Origin: Gymnorhina tibicen
Lineage: Eukaryota > Chordata > Aves > Passeriformes > Artamidae
Reading direction: 5' to 3'
NCBI GenBank assembly: GCA_013399875.1
Contig: VXAZ01001688.1
Span: 731,186 to 795,185 of the forward strand
Length of the DNA: 64,000 nt
Part shown: piece by piece, positions 1 through 13,412 of the stretch
How positions within the stretch are numbered: the stretch's first letter is position 1
Layout of the letters: every line of letters starts with the position of its first letter
Notes under the pieces: model-generated
What the model was told of the DNA's origin: nothing
Database searches by the model: none
The model's input: only the letters and a program-made list of their open reading frames with translations
Program-made: the position numbers and the translations under genes

Positions 1-1882
1 TAAAGCACATTTTAATCTTTTTCCTATTCACCCTTTTTAAAAAACCCAAAGATGAATGAACAATTTGTTAATCCAAAAAAAAACTGCTGATAACATGAAC
101 ATTTAAATAACTATATAACTGCAAATACATATTAAAATAAGTTCAACTATTTAAAAACAATTACGAATCACTTACAATAGTCATCTAATGTATACTTAAA
201 GGCAAATACAGATTGTATATTTTTCAAATGGATGGAAAAACTATTCCAGCCACATGGTGTCTGAGAAGCAAATGACTGATTGCTTTTCTGGTATTAAACT
301 GGGGGACTGCAAACATTAAAAAAATCACTAGACCTTGAATTATATCAAAATATAATTGGAATAAAATAATTCAGAAGATAATTCAGTCTTGCTACTAATG
401 TCGTTTACACAGATAGCAATGCTAATATTTTTTCCTTTGTTGTAGACTTAGTCAGTTTAACTCTGTGGGTGCCAACCTGACCCTCTGCACCAGGGACCGT
501 TTCTGTTTAAAGGTCAGCTTTTGGGCTTATTTTTTTCCTGGAAAACCTACTGTATTTTTTGTAAGTCTCTTTGTGACATTCAGAGGAATAATGCAAGTCC
601 TGCACTGCTCAAAAGAGATTTCCTGAGATTTTAGGAATTTCAAGGTCTAAATAAACACACAGTAAGAATTTTCAAAGCACCCGAGAAACTGGAGTTGCTC
701 AAATACATTTGAAAACCTGGTCTTTATTCATTGGACTAATTCTTTATAATTCCTTTAAGGTCATGGAGGTGTTTTATTGAGGAATTCTGAAGGAAATAAG
801 AGTATATATGAGCCCTGCCCATAATGCACTGCTTCATGTTTCACCTTTTGGGCACTGTTGGTTTCTATATTCTGCTTTCTATATCTCTAACAGCTTTGCC
901 ATGACCAAACCTGTTTAATTCCTGGCCTGATAACAGAAAAAACCCAGCCTGAGTTTCAGAGTGTGCAGAGCTGTCCTTTGAAATTTTCGTCCCTTCAAGG
1001 AGCTCCAAATTCAGCACACAAAACTCAGCTTCCCCGAATGACCAGTTGCTTTTGAGAGCTGGGGCTAACACTTAAAGAATTCTCTGTCAGCAGATTTCCG
1101 TGCCTGAAGTACAAGCAGATGAATGGAAGTTGTTGTAAGAGTGAAATATTTACTCACTCTGGTCCTCATCTGGGTGACCCAGAGATCAATGAAAGCGATA
1201 TTGATGTCGGAGGAGGCCAAGGTTCAAACCCAACTCCGTGCCAGCATGCAGATGGATCCATATCCTGCAAATGCTGTGCTCTTCCTCACGGATAAAATCC
1301 CAGTGTTGGTTGGCAAGGGAAGCACTGAACACAGCCCGGTTTGTTCTTTTGTCACTGGCTGTACGCGATGAGGGGCACAATATTATCCCAGTAAAACTCA
1401 AAGTTTGATGCACCAGAAGAAATACTGTCCTTTTAGGGTTTTTTCGCTTCATGGAAAATTCCAAGGAGAGTCCAAAGGTGGAAAGATGATATACAACATT
1501 TTCCCCATTAAGTGTCTGCTGAAAAATGGAAAAGTTGTTTTCCTGAGTCTGTCCTGTTCAGCAGACTTCATGTGAGGAAGAAGGGCTGCTCTAACTCCAA
1601 GAAAACTCTTTTTTCTGTATGGGAACATGTCCTGGCAATAACCTGCTGGATACTTGTGTGCTGCAGTATTTAGGAGCTCCTGTTAAGCTTGGAGGTGAAG
1701 TGCCTCTCTTTTGCCCTTTTTCACTTCAAACATGTGAAAAATAATAAGGTTACACTGACTCTGCTTTATCAATACAAGGTGGCACAGCCACAAGCTGGAA
1801 AGGGACTAAAAGGAAAGGCAGCTCCAAAATGCAAGGCCCTGCACTACCTGAAAACTTCCCCTAAATTTAAACAGAACACAGT

Positions 1883-1962
1883 TTATTTAAAATTAGGATT
1901 AAAAAGGAGCTTGCCAGCAACTTCATAAAGAACATGTCTTATTTAAAATTAGGATTAAAAAG
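1883..1962. repeat. 24-bp direct repeat, 56-bp period
   Basis: The 24-bp word that begins TTATTTAAAATTAGG and ends in AAAAAG occurs perfectly at 1883-1906 and again at 1939-1962. Weaker similarity (AGAACA) continues just upstream of both copies. This looks like a local duplication of a roughly 56-bp unit whose intervening part has diverged, or a short dispersed repeat inserted twice. No known family was recognised. Confidence 0.8.
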
Positions 1963-2079
1963 TGGTTTTTTAAACTGTGACAGCCCAGCTGACATTTGGA
2001 GGGAGTATTTCTTGCCTTGTTTAGACATCATGTTCTACCCTTGGTAGATCAGTGGATACAGAGCATGCTTAAGTTGGCT

Positions 2080-2280
2080 AATTAATTTCAAAAGCAGTGT
2101 AGAATTGACTAGCAGGTAATTTAATCTAAAAATAATTAAAACTATTGAAATTATTACATTGTTGTTTAATTAATATTAGTTAATATTGTAATTCTCAGCC
2201 TAAATTATGCTGATTAAAGATTTCTCTCATAAATACCAATAAAATTAATTACAAATTAATTAAATTTGCTAAAAGATTCT
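2080..2280. other. TAATTA-dense AT block
   Basis: This roughly 200-bp stretch is extremely AT-rich and full of TAATTA, TTAATTAA-like and ATTAAT words, the core recognised by Q50-type homeodomains. Such density is also expected from pure AT richness, so a regulatory reading is only a possibility. There is no coding potential and no simple-repeat period. Confidence 0.35.
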
Positions 2281-5200
2281 CATAATGGACTTCCAGCTAT
2301 TCTTGATTTTTGCAATAAATAAACAGAAGCATTATTAAGTGGTATATCTTCCTGGGGGAGATATTTAAACATGATATGCAGATATTGCAAATGGAAGGAT
2401 TTCCCATGAAAATAGACACGCTTAATAGCAAAGGCTGTTTTTTCCCTTCCAGTGAAAGGAAAAAAATAAAAGCGCTCCAAAGCAACGTTTTTATTTTACT
2501 GTTTGGCAAGACAAAATGCTTTCCATTCTGTTGCATCTGAGATTCCAGTAAGATTTGTTGACACGTGGCAGTTGTGCCTTCTCCCAGCTCCAGTGTCTTG
2601 CGTGGTAAAGATTGTTTGTAGTAAAGGAAGGCTCTTTTCTACAGTGTAGCAAAAGAAAGGCCACATTTTTATCTGGGCTGGGAGATTGGCAGTGGTCATG
2701 GGGGTAATTCCTTGTGTTTAGGGGAGCGTGTGCATTAACTCCTGGCAAAGTAAGGAAGAACCCCAAGCTCTTCATCCGGTGGGAATCCTGATTTTGATCC
2801 CTGCTCCCATTTCAAATGGCATGAAAGCAACCAACTATCACAATGTTTGGTAAGGTGAACACCTGCAAATAAATTCAATTACATCAAAATCCCCTCTTGC
2901 CAGAAGAACCCAGCAGTTTGTTTTATGGAATAGAAATGTTGTGTTTGTTGTTCTCCAATCACTTCCACATTGGGTTTCCTCCTTTTTGTGGTGCTATGCA
3001 ACAAACCAGGTGATAATAGAGGTGACAAGATCTTAACTGAGCTGTGGTTTGCAGCAGCTTTTCCCCCTTCTGAATTTGGCACTGGAATTGTACACTACAC
3101 TTCCCATGATCCAGCTACCCTCCTACAGCTCTTGAACTCTGTTAAGGGGAGGATTAGGCAAGGACAGAAAGGGAAGGTGATTTCGTTGTTGAGTCATGGG
3201 GATGATTTCAAAGGAAGGGGTTGAGCTGCAGCTCCCGGGAGCTCCTCCGGACGTGGATATAAGGTTATATTGTTAACAAAACTATTTGGGCACAGTTCAG
3301 CAAATCAGAATCTTTCAGGTGTTGCTAAGATGACCTAAAATGATAACTTGAATATTGAAAATTCCCTGAATACAGCCCATTTTGCAGTAAGCATGTTTGC
3401 TGCCTTTCTTTTTATTTTTTTTGTTTATTTGTTTTGATAGGTCGAGTACAGTGGAAATTCCTCTTGTTGGATTCCAGAGTTGCTTGGCATGCAGAATTTC
3501 CCCTGAAATTAGTAATGGGGTGGTCACAGTTTATGTTTCATTAAAAGATTATCCTTAACCGGACCCGATCTTACGGTTTCAGTGTTCTCTGGAACACACT
3601 TAACTAATGAAACTTAAATGAAAGTGGTGTTCATTTAATTTTGATTATATTCTCTATTTTGTCTAAAATACATTTTTAATTGCACTATTTCTGGGGAGCT
3701 AATGAGGGGAAAAACTTGTTTCTGAGAAATTGAATCACAGCTGTAGTCGCAGATAAGGCTGACATTCCCTTCTTAGAAAGAAGCAATCAATGCTGAATGT
3801 ATCAGGTGAGTTCATTTCTCTTGCTCTGCTTTAATAGCTTATAAAGAAGATTGATTAAGTTCTTGTCTGATAGATCAATAAAGGAATGAAAGTGAGCTTT
3901 CCCTCCTTCAAGCATGGGTTGGGCATCTGCTGGGGAATGTAGGAACTGAAGAGAAGCAATACGAACTTGGAAAAAAATCCCGAAGACTGGGATTCCACCA
4001 AGCCCATTCCTGTCACATTGCTTACACGGCACAGGGAGCAGTAGCCGTGGGATTCACAGGGAGCGACCATCCAGCTGCGTTCCTTTTTCCACGCCACTCA
4101 GCTGTGTTCTTCACATCCTTATGCTTTGGTGCAAAGTGAGATTTGATAGATTGAGCAACCGGTAGTTTTTGCGTTTGTAACCTTGATGATGCAAGCTTAA
4201 AGGACCTGACCTCTTAATTCTCTTAATTTCCATCCAGGCAGGGTAACCAGTGCTTTTTTGGTCTTTGGAAACTTCAAAAATCATCTTAGCCTTCAAAATG
4301 GCAATTTTAAGAGAGTGTCAGTGCAGGTTTTTGGATGCTTCAAGGTGTTTAGGCTGGGAATCACAAGAAAGTATCCCTAAATCTGAATTTCCAGGCAAAC
4401 CAGTGTGTTTGCATTTGACTTTTTTTCAGTGTAGCATTTCACTCCCTCTTGCAGTGCTTTTCAGTGTTCCAAAAGCAACAAAGTTTGTGGAATATAAAAT
4501 GATGTAGGATGAAGGGAAACAGGAACTATAAAGTGTAGCATTTGTGACAGTAGCAATGTCACGGCTATGAGAAATTACAGAAGTAGCAAAACATCGATAT
4601 TTTATTTGCACATATAAACACTTCAGTATCTTCTATGGTGGCCCATGTATTTTATTTACTTCTGTTGCTGACTTTTATGGTTGTGTCACACACCTGAGCA
4701 GAGCGTGCAGGTCTGGAGCTGCCTTTGCAGAGGAGACGTCCCTCTTTAGCAGAACGTAAAAGTGAGAGACAAGTTCAGCATTTACCTCATTTGAATAACA
4801 CGAAAGCCCAGATATTGCTTGTATCTGAGACAAGATAGTCAACACATGTACTGTGGAGACATCCAGGATGCTAATTAGCTGCAGACAGAGCTGCGCAGTT
4901 CTCATCTCTTTATATATATACACACAGACATGTTTTTTTTCTTTCAAGCACAGTTATTTAAAGAACTCTGTACAAAATCCAGAGATGAAACCTGGCAAAA
5001 ACAGCGTCTTGCTTGTAAATTACTGATGCTTTGTTACTGTTATGAGAGTACATATTAAACTTTAATCTTATTGATTTGTTATTGGTTTTTGTTAATAGTT
5101 AAGTTTCTTGATACAGTGTGACAGGCTGCTTGTATCAGCAATTTCAATTAGATCTCTAAATAACTGATTGTATAGACTGTCAACTTCTGTCTTTTCAAAT

Positions 5201-6312
5201 TAACTTTCACGTCTGAAGTCCTGAGTTCATCTGCACCGAGTAACTTTGGCCAGGCTTTTCCCAGCCCAGCAGTGACACGCAAACATGGAAAGGAGACGTA
5301 ACAAAGGAGGATGCTTTTCCTTATGATTCTCTGGATTTTCAATATTATTTTCTAATTTTAAATACAAGATTCTGTTTTGTGATAATCTGCCATTCTTTTT
5401 ATGCTTATTTAAAAAATTAAAATGGGATAATCCTAGGCAGGCATTTTTTTTTAATGTTTCAAAAGAAATGGTGTCTGATAGAGAAGTTGGTCTTTGCAGA
5501 TATGCTGCATTACTAGGGAGAGATGCAACTCTCTTAAAGATCATTAAGAGAGCAAGAATAAAGGTGGTCATATCCCAATTGCAGGTCTTCAGTCATGGAT
5601 TTGAATTTGTATGTGACTGGAGTCTTAATATAATAATAAAATCAATTGGTGACATTCATTCTTTGGTAATCATGAGACAAAACCACTGTGCATTACACAG
5701 TTCCAAAATGGAATCCAGTGACGCATGCTACGGAACTTTCATTATCACAGTTTGCTGTTGTTAGAAGCCGTTATGTTTCCTTTTTTTGAGAGAGAAAATT
5801 AGGCTTTATATTTCAACCAAGTATTTGAACACAGTAAGAATAACATCTGTTGCACAGAAATGCAATTTTCAAAGTTATTTGCATTTTCACCAATCAAGCT
5901 TGGTTTCAGGGAAAAAAATCACACTTAATTGTATGACTAAGTGCATTGGATGCCTACGGGGTTGCATAAAAGCATGAAGGAAGATTCTCTGTAGGGTGGC
6001 ATATGGAGTGAGCTTCCTGAGGTTTGGAGTTGTGGTTTGAAGTGAGTGAGGTGTGACAAAGATGCACTGGGCCTGACTGAGTCTCCTCTGCATCAGGAGC
6101 CCTCAACGGAAAACCGTAGCTTGTCGGGTTACTAAGGACAGACCCTTTTAGGTTCCTTATAAGGGTAAACCAAGTTGAAAAGCTTCAGTTTGTGTTTTGA
6201 ACTGGATGGGACTGTGTTGGGAATGCGAGGTGGAGTCACACCTGCTCCTGCCAGCAGTTGTATTTTCAGTGAGGAGCAAAGATCTGCCTTCCTCCCCCTT
6301 CTCTGGCTTGAG

Positions 6313-6339
6313 AGTTAATCCAGTTAATCCAGTTAATCT
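6313..6339 (+). repeat. Triplicate 9-bp tandem AGTTAATCC
   Basis: Three consecutive 9-bp units, AGTTAATCC, AGTTAATCC and AGTTAATCT, lie at 6313-6321, 6322-6330 and 6331-6339. The first two contain TAATCC, the core bound by K50 homeodomains such as OTX, PITX and CRX; the third has TAATCT. It may simply be a young microsatellite, or a homotypic binding-site cluster. The flanks are ordinary unique sequence. Confidence 0.8.
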
Positions 6340-7295
6340 CAGGAAAATGCATTTCCAGTGCTGGGGTTTTTGGGGGGGGCTTGGTCAGTTGTTTCTTTCC
6401 ATACTGCCTTTACTCACAAAGTAATTTGTCTGCATTTATTTCCATGATTGCTTGTCTGAGCCTTTGGTTTTTCTGAGGAACCAGGATCTCCTTGGGCTCC
6501 TCACCAGGGAAGGTGCCCAGAATGTCCAAGAATTCTTGTCCTGTCTGCTGTCCACATAGGAAATGTGAGATGTCACATCTTGATGTTCTTCATGATGAAG
6601 TGACAACTTCAAGAAGCATTTCCTAGTTCCCCTTGCAAAGGCCAGCTGGTTGTGTGGACACACTGGTTTGATTTGTGTTTTACCCATTTTCCATCAACAC
6701 TGTGGCTGCGTCCTGGTGCAGAACTAACCTGGGGTGTGAAGGTATTTCATACAAATTAGAAGAGTCACGTGTGCTTGATACCTTTTTGCATTAGAAAACA
6801 AATGCATCTGCTAAAAATAGTTAGAACAGTCTTACGCAGAACCTGGTTGTTGAAATTCAGTCTGAATGTTTTCAGTCAGTACAGTGGCTGTGGTGTGACT
6901 GAGGATGTTCTTTTCCAGTTGGCAGGTGATAAGCAATTTTGCAATATAATATCTTGAAGACAATGAGGGATCACTACATAATGTGATTTAACTTCAGAGT
7001 AATTCAAATATCTGTGAAGAACATCAAAATCTTTTTAATTTATCATTCCTTATTTTACTGTTAATTAAAAATTGAAAAATCTCAATAGCTCTTTTTTTCT
7101 TATTTTCAACTGTTTGTTTTCTTGCAGAATTTCTTTCTAAAAATCTTATTTTGGGTTAAATTAACTATAAACATTTAATTTTTTAAAATTCATTAGGTAT
7201 CTTGATTGAGAATAGTTTATTTCTGGCAAAATCTAAATGGGGCTGACAGCCAGCAAAGTATTTGCAATTCCCTGAGAGTGTTGCATACTCAAAAC

Positions 7296-7420
7296 CACAG
7301 AATGGTTTGGGTTGGACGGATCATCTCGTTCCACCCCCCTGCCACGGGCAGGGACACCTTCCACTAGACCAGGTTGCTCCAAGCCCTGTCCAGCCTGGCC
7401 TCAAACACTTCCAGGGATGG
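7296..7420 (-). mobile_element. CR1 retrotransposon 3' fragment
   Basis: Read on the minus strand this is the 3' end of an avian CR1 LINE. Landmarks on the plus strand, in order, are CACAGAATGGTTTGGGTTGG, GATCATCTCGTTCCA, TGCCACGGGCAGGGACACC, TTCCACTAGACCAGGTTGCT and ACTTCCAGGGATGG. About 10 bases normally found between the GGTTGGA and GATCATCT blocks are missing. The copy is about 125 bp, 5'-truncated and lacks coding sequence, so it cannot move. No clear target-site duplication was seen. The open frames crossing it are accidental. Confidence 0.93.
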
Positions 7421-8329
7421 AGCCTGTTGGAGTTTGTCATAGGCCTGGTAAATATTTGCACGGTCATCTTGCAGTTCAGTCTAAGAGGAGCCTCTGACAT
7501 GCTGAGAGTTCACTTGACTCTGTAGCGTGGGGTCTTCTCACACAACTGATTGAATTAGTAGTCAGCCAGATCTTGTATTCGATGGAAAAGATCACTGGGG
7601 TGCTGACATCTGGGGATGGGGCAGGATTTCCACCTGTAGTAGTTATCCCAAAGCTGTTTGTACCTTGGCACAGCCTCAGGGACCTGTTCCCTGATACCTG
7701 AACCCCTGGGAGTTCCAGGCACTGAGCTTCAGGTGTGGTTGTGTCTGCAGAACTGCTCCCACTGGGTACCCTTGTTGCTTCGAAAACCCTCTTCCCTGGA
7801 GGGGCCTGCAGGCTTGATGCTGTGTCAGTGTAACACTGCCCTGTCTCAAAACATGGTTATTATTCATAGGAGTTAAACTTTGGGGTCAGTTATTTGTGGG
7901 GAACCCAGATTGCTTTGGGGAAGGTCACCCCGTGATGAGTAGCTCTCCTCTGGTGTCGGGCAGAGAGCACTAAAACGATAATAACTATGTTCAAGTAAAG
8001 CTTTGCAAGTCAGGTCCTCTGTATCAGACACTGCTTTGTCTTATTACTGAGAGGAGAGGCCTGTAAGAACTGCTAATCGTGTGTGTTAACAAAGCCCTCC
8101 TAAACCTGAACCAGAAGGGACAGACTGCCCTGGAAAGACAAGCGCTGCAAACTCCCAACTAATTGCTTGCATCAGCTCTTTTGGGTCCCTTTTAAAAGCA
8201 TCCGTGAGTTAGGCTGAGCTGTACAAAATCAGACTTTGGCCCCACTCTTGGGTTTTGGTGAAAGGCCACCTCTGCCAGCTTGCAAATGCTACAAGGAAGT
8301 TCAGCAATGCACAGCATTAAGGGTGTTTG

Positions 8330-8420
8330 TACTCTGCATGAGGCTCCCCGAAATGGATGCACATGTTTAACTTCCTGCACTGTGAGTAATCCCATTGACT
8401 TCCACGAGTGCTCATTCCTG
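8330..8420. repeat. Old amniote interspersed repeat fragment
   Basis: The words GCACATGTTTAACTT and GTGAGTAATCCCATTGACTT resemble an ancient interspersed repeat that is common in turtles and crocodilians, where blocks of the form CCCATTGACTTCAATGGG alternate with CACATGCTTAA-like words. Only one half of that palindrome survives here. The exact family name is uncertain, and the edges are approximate because the copy is strongly decayed. Confidence 0.45.
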
Positions 8421-8699
8421 TAAGATTCAGTTTATATGCAAGTCTTGCCACTCCTGGCGCATCAGGCGCCTGCTTTTAACAGCTCCTTTGAAAGCTAATA
8501 GAGCTGGACTTTGAACTTCACAGTTATAATTCCCTGCATTTAGCTTGGGCAACCCCACGGATGCTAAAAGTGATGGCCAGAGACTTACTGGAGTGAAGAC
8601 AAAATGCTGACAACAAGGCAAGAAACAGGCCTTTTTTTCCTGGAAAAAAACGGGCTTTCTTCTTTCCAGTAACTGCTACAGGAGAAAATTGGTCTCAAA

Positions 8700-8770
8700 T
8701 CATCTCAGACTTGGGCCCAATTCTGCCACCTTTTACTAAACTCCTTTTGGCTTTAATCAGAACAAGATTG
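8700..8770. repeat. Possible old amniote repeat fragment
   Basis: GGGCCCAATTCTGCCACCTT, followed by TACTAAACTCC and a terminal GATTGGGC, matches the layout of the same old sauropsid repeat class (a GGGCCCAATCCTGC-type start, TACTCA plus AACTCC in the middle). It lies about 280 bp downstream of the previous fragment, so both could be pieces of one insertion. The similarity is short and was judged from memory. Confidence 0.35.
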
Positions 8771-11700
8771 GGCTAACTGCATAATTCCCATGCTGCTTTA
8801 TTGATAAATGACTTCCTTATTTTTAAAATTGAATCTTCACTTTAAAGTGCAGTATGTATTCCTTTTTCTATCCTAAATTAAGTCTGATTCTGCACTCCTT
8901 CCATAAGCAAAATGCCTTAGGAGACTCTGAGATTTGCTTGTGTGAGCACAGCAGCAGGGCCTGAGCTGCGATGCACAGGATGCTTCAGATAAAGTGATAA
9001 AACTGGTGCAGAGTCCAGCAATATCTGTGTAAATATTGAAATGAAGTACTTGCTAGTCCGGCGCTGTATCCACCATGTGGGATATCTCACAACTCTTCCT
9101 GAACCTGTGTCTGAGGCTACTTTATGCATTAAACACAACAAGGCAGTCAAAGGTGTGCATTACATTAAGATAACATTCTTTCAGGGTCACTGGAGGCATC
9201 TGGCTGTGCCTTGTATCTCCGCCTGCTTCCGAGACATTTATCTCACAGGAACACGTGTGTGTGTTTGTTCTGTTACCTAATCATAAAGTGGCATTTAAAA
9301 ATGGGCCTCTCCTATTAGCTGATGAGGTCGGCTGGCTGGATGTGCAGCTGCTGGGGCTGGGAAATACATGGCACCTTTGCAGCTGGGGAACTCTGGGCTG
9401 CAGTGGGAGAGCAGAGGGTGTTTGGTGGGTCTGGAATGCAGGATGTGCCACCTGGATCTGCGGGGCCTTTCTGTGGGTAGTGGTTCAAAAGCAGCACCTT
9501 GGCCACAGGGTTGTCAGATGGGCCTGTGACCTGCTGGGCATCGCTCTTGTTGGCCCAGGATATGTTTGGCACCAGCAGCACCAAGATAGCTGCAGAAATG
9601 CTCTACTTACTCCCTCTTCCCCTACCTACTGATGTGCTATTCCCCCGATCAAAGCCTGGCTATTTGGGCTTACTCAGAATGTTAATTTTAGGAGAACCTC
9701 ATGTCCTAGAGTTGTTTTTCAGCTACAACCAACCCCAGTTAATGAATCCAGATTACAAGTGCCTGGAAGAAAAATGCTTCCTCAGGTCCCTCTAATCCAC
9801 TTCCCAGCTCCTTTTTGGGGTCACTGGGATGGGACTGGTGAGCACCACATTGCTGCCGTTTTAATCCACTGAAGATGTTTTAAATACAGAAAGGCAAAAT
9901 AGCAAGTCATGGTCTTGTAGAGTCTCAATCAGTGAAGTCAGTACAGAGAAGGGGCAAGAAGTCTGAAGTGCCCTTTTTCCTCTACCAGGACGGTGCCAGC
10001 TGTCCCTGGGTGTGGGACACTGGCACAGCAGTGTCACTGATGGTGCCTGGCAGGTAATGGTTCTGAATGTCGGGATAGCAGGGGAAGGAAACAGAGGCAG
10101 CTGAGAACGTGTATCTGGCAAGAGAGAAGGAAGATTTATTTGAGTGAACAGTCTGTACAGGACGCTGAGGTGTGCTCTGTGCGCACTGCTGCGTGCAGAG
10201 AGCTGGGGAGGGGAACCTGACTGAGACATGGGGCAAAGAGGATGGAAGTCTGAGGTTTTTCCTTTTAGAAAGACAAGACTCAAAGGAGCTTTGTAAATTC
10301 ATAGTAATCTGTCACGGAAAGGAGTGATTTCACTTGAGAATTCTCTGTTTAGCAAAATGGGTTAGTTTTTTGGAAGGCTTTAAAATAGGCTACATTAGAG
10401 TTTAGAGCCTTTTAAGATCCTCTCATCCCTGGTTTTGAGATGCATACAGTTTTTATTCCTGAAGCTTGCACATTTTAGCAACACTAGCTTTTAATTCATT
10501 ATACAGCAGTATGGAGCTGTTGAGAGAGACATAGCAGCTTGATTCATTTGAAATCCTAGGACAAATAGGCTTTAAAAAGCAAATGCATTCATTCTGACAC
10601 TAATTATGTGTCTTTCCCACATGTCGTAGTATCTTGTGTCACAAATTGCTCTCATTTGCTACTCAGTGCAGAATGTCTGAGAGACGATGAGTGCAAAACA
10701 ATGTGCTTAAAGCAGGTGTAGGACAGGTCTAAAACCTGTGAAGAGTCTGGGGGCAGAACAAAAAGAAACTTCACACCAAAGGGATAAAAAAAATAAAATA
10801 AATCTTTCAATGGGTATTAATTTTTGCTAGATTTTGGTTGCAACCTTGCAGCATGTAAAGTATGCTGCTACATGCCCAGCAGACAGAAAAGGAAGATGCT
10901 GGTGATCTGGTGAGCATTTTTCAGGCACGTGTAGTTTTTTCCAGAGCAAGGGTAGAAGCTACAGTGAGTGCAGACACACTTTTCCGTGTATATGAATGCA
11001 AAGGATTTGATGTATTTAAGTGAATTAGAAAAACCTCGTGTTACTGAGCCAGCGCTTGTTGCTGGATAATGGACAAGACTGGTATTGCTCTTGTGTAACT
11101 AATCCTGTAATAGTGTCACAGGTTATTTGGTGCCAACTGGTGTTTCTGTTCTCCTCGGGAAAGAGCGCCCTTCCCAGCTCAGAAATTAGAAGTTGACAAA
11201 AACCAACATGAGCAAAAATAAATCATTAAAACCGATGACGGTTTGTTTTTAATTTTAAATAAACTGCTTTGGTTTCCTGGGTGAGGCAGAGGCATTCTCA
11301 TCATGTCCAAGAGTTTGAAGCAGCAAATGTCTTTTCACCTGTGCTGCAGGATTCAAACCTGGCATGCCTTCCACGTAATGCAGTTTGACAGTTCATTTGA
11401 AATAAATGTGCCGATAACCCTTAAAAGTGGTAATAAAATACTCTTTGCTCTACTGTACAGATGATTAATACCACTAAAGTAATTAAATTCCATTAGGCTG
11501 GGGTTCACATACCCAAGGAATTGGTGCCAGGATTTAGCAGATCTCTAGTGAGGACAAAAGACTAATGCCTTTTAAAGCAATGTTTCACAAGTAAAATCCC
11601 AGGAAAGTCTATATTAACTTAGGACATCTGCTTGTTGTGATTGTTTGAGCTATTGATGCATTGGATCATTAGCAGGGGACTGTGAACTACTGTTTTCCTG

Positions 11701-13259
11701 TTGACAGGGATCTCTCACCAGGAGCTTCGAGGCTTCTGCAAAGGGAGGAAAAGCAGAACAGGGCAGCCAAGCTGGGGCTGGTGCCTGGGCTTTGACTTAC
11801 AGAATTATTGCTAACTGTACACTCTCTGATGGTAGGAAACAGCATTTTGCCCCCAGCCATTTTTCCCAAGATCAGAGCCAAAGTAACTCTGTCTCCTGCT
11901 GTTTTGTAGCTGTAGATTCTTAAAGAGTGGCATTATTGTAGTCGATGAACAGTTTGCCCCCGTTCAGATGGCTGCAGTAATGACCCACAGGGGAGGCAGT
12001 GCTTAGGCGCTGCTGACAATGTGACCAGGTGCTGCAACATAAGCATTTCATTAAATATTGAAGCAATGGTTTTCAGTTACAGTGGCAAAAAGGAAATTTG
12101 GGCTATGTCCAAATATGTGGCTATTTTTTTTTTTCCTTTCAACCTCTTCTAATCACATTATTTTTTTGTGTGACCTTTCTCCTGCTAATTAGCTGCTGCC
12201 TTGAGAAGCATTGTGGGTAATATATCCAAGGTAATTCAACATTCCACTTTATGCCCTGGTAATCATTCTTAATGTATCAATGATTTATTTACTGCATAGT
12301 TTTTTGTGAACTTACAATATGCAAACCACAAAAACCACCCCAATCTTTATTTTTCCTGTACTTCAAATCTACCCCCAAAAAATGTAAATAACTTAGATTC
12401 CTGTTTGAAAGTGACAACAAAAAAAGATTTGCCCTGCAACCTGTTTCACTTCAAGATACTGTAACCATGTAGGAAGTGAGTGTTGTCAGCAGGTGCAAGA
12501 GAGGTCTAAAGGCTCAATCCTGTCTGAGATGCTCCTGGGTGCTGTAAAATTGGTTACTCCACATGACTGTGGTGGATAATATTAGATGATATACAGTGCC
12601 TGCTGCTACTCCTGCCCATGGATCTGAGTGTGGGATCAAACGTCACCTTTGGCTAAAAGCCAAGGAAATATTAAACTCTAATTAAACACAGCCATCCTTT
12701 GAATGTGGCAACATGTTTTGAAACCCGAAATTATCAAAAACAAATTATCAAAATTATCAAGAAAGGTGTATACATTTCTAGAAGCCGTATATTAAGCTGT
12801 GCTGTACTATATAAATGCTATAGCATATTTGCTAAACAAGCTGGCAGTTTCCATTATGCTACCTCTGTTATTATTAATTATTTTTTATGAAATTATACAT
12901 AACATTAAATCACTTAGAAGTGCAATAGTTTAATTTTTTAAATATTTCTGTTCTTTGCTGTGTACAAATACATTCAGTACAAATTGTTCCTATAAATGTG
13001 ATCCTGCCCGTCAGAGCTTTTTTTCATAGCTTAAAAATTGTTTACAAAGATGCAGGTGCACAAACAGACAGAAAAATATGTTAGGGAGAAAATTCATATT
13101 GCTCTACTAAGGCCTGTGTTTTACACATACGCTGATAGAGATTTGAGTAAACAGGTCCTGTTCAAAGTTACAGCTGGTTGTATTCTAATTCTAATACTTG
13201 ATGTACTGAGTTTTTCTTTTTCTCTCTGAAAAAGTGTTGAAATTATTTTTCAGGGTCAT

Positions 13260-13412
13260 AGTCCATTTTCTTTCTCCTTTTTCCTTTAAAGGACCTTTTT
13301 TCTTCTGTTTTGTCTTTTAAAGATTTTTGCTTTTTTAAGAAAGGAAAACTACTTTTTAAGAAAGGGAAACTACTACTTAAAAAAAAAGCAGAGAAAGGAG
13401 AAGGACTGCAAT
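13260..13412. repeat. Polypyrimidine/polypurine tract with 21-22-bp tandem
   Basis: The plus strand is almost purely C/T from about 13262 to 13330 and almost purely A/G afterwards to 13409. Inside the purine half, a 21-22-bp unit is repeated in tandem at 13331-13352 and 13353-13373 (TTTTTTAAGAAAGG then AAACTAC, with one indel and one substitution). The inner part, GCTTTTTTAA at the left and TTAAAAAAAAAGC at the right, can pair imperfectly. This is low-complexity DNA with no gene in it. Confidence 0.7.

Larger units (their letters stand above)
1..7295. other. Gene-free AT-rich region
   Basis: I see no gene here. Open frames are under about 115 codons, occur on both strands and resemble no known family. 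The sequence is AT-rich and CpG-poor with scattered A and T runs. The recognisable structure is a 24-bp direct repeat near 1.9 kb, a TAATTA-dense AT block at about 2.08-2.28 kb, a short TA/CA microsatellite at about 4911-4928, and a 9-bp triplicate at 6313-6339, each listed separately. The rest looks like unique vertebrate noncoding DNA. A lncRNA exon or enhancer could be present without a visible signature. Confidence 0.75.

Noticed and set aside
1170..1240. GGTTCAAACCC-like word suggesting a tRNA T-arm
   Set aside because: No acceptor stem, D-arm or anticodon arm can be arranged around it.
7262..7525. 87-codon frame, with a 61-codon frame nested in another phase
   Set aside because: They overlap the CR1 fragment at 7296-7420, and the translation shows CR1 3' UTR read-through rather than a protein family.
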